From Tetracentron sinense (Eukaryota; Streptophyta; Magnoliopsida; Trochodendrales; Trochodendraceae), in assembly GCA_015143295.1 (NCBI GenBank), contig CM026568.1, forward strand, positions 32,434,441 to 32,498,440: a stretch of 64,000 nucleotides of DNA. The letters run 5' to 3'. The notes beneath the pieces are model-generated. The model searched no databases, was not told the origin of the DNA, and worked only from the letters and a program-made list of their open reading frames with translations. The first letter of the stretch is position 1, and every line of letters begins with the position of its first letter. This document shows positions 62,101-64,000 of the stretch, piece after piece. Made by a program: the position numbers and the translations under genes.

Positions 62101-64000
62101 GGTTCTTTGAAGAACTTGGTTTGAAGCAAAACATGTATGTTGTTCATTGTGATATTCAAAGTGTCATCCACTTAAGCAAGAATCTAATTTTTAATTCAAG
62201 AATGAAGCACATTGATGTGCATTACCATTTGATTTGAGATTTTCTTGAAGGGAGTTTTGTAACTTGAAAAAATCCATACCGATGAGAATGGTTTGGATAT
62301 GATGACAAAGGCTTTGCCAAGATAATCATGAATTCTGTAGGGCATGACATGTTTGGATATGACGAATTCCTCCTCATAAGTCGGGAGGGAAAGATTATTG
62401 GATTTTCTTCTTTATGAGGAGTGAGACTTACCTTTGGTCAAATTTCTCAAATAGCTTTTATTGGGTAGATGAAAGCATTTATTATTTGTCTCTTCTTGTT
62501 GGGTTTCTATTGAGTTGAACATGTGAGACCTTCTACCTTCCATACTTTGAGTGACTTGTTACCTCTTGAACAAGAGAATAAAAAACTTGTGTAGTTAGAA
62601 AAGAAAAAGGTAAAAAAATGTCATCTCCTTTTGAAGTGAATTTCCTAGAGCCTATCTATTTACCTTTGTGAGGTAAACGAACACATATTTTTCTTACTTA
62701 GGTGATATTTGCCCTTGTTTTTGGTGAGATCTTTGTTGGCCTCTAGTTTGGCTATAGAGGACTTGTAATCCCGTTATTTTCATATAGTGAGTTTTTGGTT
62801 TGACCTAGCTGAACTAGGTCTTGTGATTTTTCCTTTCACATTCAAGAGTTTTCCACGTTAAGAATTGTTGTGTGTTCTAGTTTTGTTTACCGTTTTTTAT
62901 ATGTGAATTGCTTTACTTTGATATTATTATATGTATATAATTACATCATTGATTTGCGCATAGATGGGAAAGGTGTGTGGTTTCCCAACAAGTAGTGGAC
63001 CACATATCAGACGGAGATCGAGCCAAGTCATCGAAATAACCTTCCATCCTTAGGTGTCCATGCAATCTGTAGAGAAGTCTACGATCAAGAACACCTTTCA
63101 ATTTCTCAAAATCTGGACAACCGCATCTATATATGGAGCATGAGGAGACTACATGAGCTGATTGTCGACATTAACTGCATAAGCTTGTAACATACCACGA
63201 AAGAAGAAACCCCAACTTCCCAAGAGGGAACAAACATAGGGTTTCACGAAAAAGAGACAAAAAGAATAAAAAAGGGAGAACATAAGAAACAATAAAAACC
63301 TAGGTAGAGTAATGCTTTGATACCATGTAACTCTAGTTATGGTTAATGATCATAATAGAAGAAGAAGAATAAGGGTTGGAAGATGAGTAGGAAAGAGAGA
63401 GAAAAGAAGAGGAATTTGTGACATGCAACATTTCTCTCAAAGAGTGTTGTACAGTCCCTCTTTAAATAATAATATTCGTCGACAATTCACAATAATGCCC
63501 TTCAAAAGTAGTAAAAGCAAAAGCAAAAACTATCTTTATAATTAAAGAATAAAATAAACACTGTCAACAATATTTTATTTGGAAAATCCAATTTAAATAC
63601 ATTTCTAGAACTTTTATAGGAAAATTTTATTACTCGGGAAGATAAAAGGTTCTGATGTAGTGTTTGCCTTTATCTGTGACTGGGCTGGCTTGATTTAGTA
63701 CTACTAGAGATTGTGTTTTTTAGGTATTTGATGTACAAAAGAATATTTGATATTTGACAAACCTTCAAGTCTTGCTGATAATTAGATGTGCATTCTGTAA
63801 ATGAAGTGCATCCATACTTCATCAATACAGATATTATGGAACATTATGAATGGTATGTGCAACAATTAAAACCTCAGACGATACCAAGTCGCATTATACA
63901 CATCAAACAAGTCAGTGTTGTTGATACAGTACCTGACCATAGACAAAGGTAGCTCCCTAATCACACTTGGCAGCAGCTGAATTCATGTCCACCATTGTTC
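50362..64000 (+). CDS. TruB-family pseudouridine synthase, 3' end beyond window
   Basis: Eight coding exons are visible: 50362-51331, 52084-52139, 52219-52301, 52776-52854, 53951-54061, 56302-56411, 57388-57471, 59407-59444. All joins keep frame and use GT...AG. The visible 510 residues consist of a start [19 protein letters not shown] (Ser/Arg-rich, likely organellar targeting), a charged low-complexity extension to about residue 300, and a TruB catalytic domain with [12 protein letters not shown] (catalytic Asp at about residue 350), VPPMFSAIK and [16 protein letters not shown]. TruB enzymes convert a uridine to pseudouridine, classically U55 in the tRNA T-loop. A second ATG at 50419 is possible. 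The last exon or exons were not found before 64000; the intron after exon 8 exceeds 4.5 kb because of Copia insertions. Bacterial TruB is about 310 aa, so the extension is plant-specific. Confidence 0.92.
52935..53420. repeat. Tandem duplication of about 240 bp in TruB intron 4
   Basis: The block from TGTTCTAATTCCAAGCATG to GTGTGGGGTGACATGGCC occurs twice (about 52938-53157 and 53183-53420). The first copy contains an (AT)n(GT)n run at 53119-53157. A further pair of about 90 bp (AAGCACCAAAAACAACTGTT) follows at 53427-53600. Confidence 0.8.
53880..53942 (+). repeat. Three 21-nt repeats forming a polypyrimidine tract
   Basis: TCTACTTAATACATCTCCCTC occurs at 53880 (one mismatch), 53901 and 53922 minus interruptions, ending eight bases before the exon 5 acceptor (TTATGTAG at 53943-53950). 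Confidence 0.85.
54947..55020. repeat. Perfect 37-bp tandem duplication
   Basis: Two identical 37-bp units, the first at 54947-54983 and the second at 54984-55020, in TruB intron 5. Confidence 0.9.
55371..56212 (+). mobile_element. 5'-truncated LINE in TruB intron 5
   Basis: Carries the reverse-transcriptase zinc-binding (zf-RVT) end of a plant L1-type [17 protein letters not shown], then [15 protein letters not shown]-x2-C around [23 protein letters not shown] and [11 protein letters not shown] (about 55430-55990). One stop at 55574-55576. It ends in an A-rich tail (56203-56211) and is flanked by ATATTGGA at 55363-55370 and 56213-56220, consistent with target-primed insertion. Confidence 0.85.
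57830..58995 (+). mobile_element. Decayed LINE relic in TruB intron 7
   Basis: Pieces of the same type of [20 protein letters not shown] (about 58030-58075), [17 protein letters not shown] (about 58508-58566) and [12 protein letters not shown] (about 58705-58745), with frameshifts between. It ends near an A-rich CAAACAAAAG. Boundaries are approximate and no TSD was resolved. Confidence 0.75.
59687..60231. mobile_element. Insertion in the Copia LTR with CAGGGGCGGAGCC-type end
   Basis: The left end CATGGGGGTAGAGCC and the complement of the right end, CAGGGGCGGAGCC, are inverted repeats of hAT type. The inside has three to four diverged copies of an approximately 100-bp unit (GTTATTAAATAACATAGTATA and GCCTATTA/GCCCCATTA blocks). 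The flanks TACTCTTT and TTCTTCCC match poorly, so class is uncertain. Confidence 0.5.
60762..62990 (+). mobile_element. Copia derivative bounded by inverted LTRs, TSD AGTAG
   Basis: Perfect duplications AGTAG at 60757-60761 and 62991-62995. The right part is a + strand 3' end: RT/RNase H (61438-62237, with [30 protein letters not shown] and [18 protein letters not shown]), a tail DMMTKALPR (about 62295) and a 3' LTR (about 62395-62990) ending TTTCCCAACA. The left part (60762 to about 61370) is the same LTR plus some adjoining sequence in reverse complement, starting TGTTGGAAAGCC. No gag, protease or integrase is present. Confidence 0.75.
61675..61826. other. Small insertion in the RNase H region
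   Basis: A purine-rich block of about 145 bp interrupts the RT/RNase H frame between RFLANFDKE and the following HWE-like codons. ACAAAGAG occurs on both sides (near 61671 and 61823), and TGTAGGGTT near the left end is roughly inverted as AACCCTACT...TACA on the right. It may be a tiny MITE; class unknown. Confidence 0.4.
63575..64000. other. TruB intron sequence to window end
   Basis: No exon with TruB similarity and no repeat with clear ends was recognised. Confidence 0.4.

Larger units (their letters stand above)
59565..63569 (-). mobile_element. Copia element in the intron after TruB exon 8, decayed and nested
   Basis: The 5' LTR is 63326-63569 (starts TGTAACTC, ends GTCAACA). Beside it a primer site on the - strand reads TGGTATCAAAGC (63314-63325). 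The matching 3' LTR starts near 59565 and ends near 60329, enlarged by an insertion (59687-60231), and adjoins a purine tract (CTTGAGGGGGAGC on the - strand). RNase H relics ([21 protein letters not shown]) lie at about 60440-60560 on the - strand. A second element is inserted at 60762-62990. The outer TSD was not resolved. Confidence 0.75.

Overview
The window is nuclear DNA of a flowering plant, most likely a eudicot. It is AT-rich, its genes have GT-AG introns, and most of it is transposable-element sequence of typical plant lineages (chromovirus and Copia LTR elements, LINE relics, a tRNA-derived SINE, hAT-like and Mutator-like MITEs). I cannot name the species. No bacterial, organellar or viral block was seen.

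Three well-supported host genes lie on the + strand. (1) A two-exon family-17 glycosyltransferase (10421-12348, 388 aa). (2) A five-exon Di19 zinc-finger protein (42568-49040, 208 aa). (3) A TruB-type pseudouridine synthase whose first eight coding exons run from 50362 to 59444; its last exon or exons lie beyond 64000 because the intron after exon 8 is filled with Copia sequence. A fourth, unnamed small gene (17778-18122, 114 aa) has a broken tandem relative upstream (about 15290-16330). The genes look independently transcribed; nothing suggests a shared pathway.

Layout. 1-6615: decayed Ty3/gypsy chromovirus on the - strand, with a solo LTR of another family inside its gag. 6616-10420: intergenic, with an 8-bp-TSD MITE, a SINE and local repeats. 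10421-12348: glycosyltransferase. 12349-18330: intergenic, a MITE and the small-gene pair. 18331-27734: a repeat-rich desert with several members of one MITE family. 27735-40426: a four-level nest (MITE, then a Copia element with TA...TA LTR ends, then a second Copia-like element in its 5' LTR, then a long solo LTR), each level supported by target-site duplications. 40427-49040: Di19 gene and upstream region, with an hAT-like element carrying a Mutator-like MITE in intron 2. 49041-64000: TruB gene, with two LINE relics, local duplications and a nested Copia complex in its introns.

I found no wholly new system. The most unusual items are the exactly delimited TA...TA Copia element, a low-LTR-divergence but coding-dead Copia-like element, an element bounded by LTRs in inverted orientation inside one 5-bp TSD, and a MITE family that keeps a common core but has different ends. 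All exon models come from splice signals, reading frame and remembered family similarity; no transcript data or searches were available.
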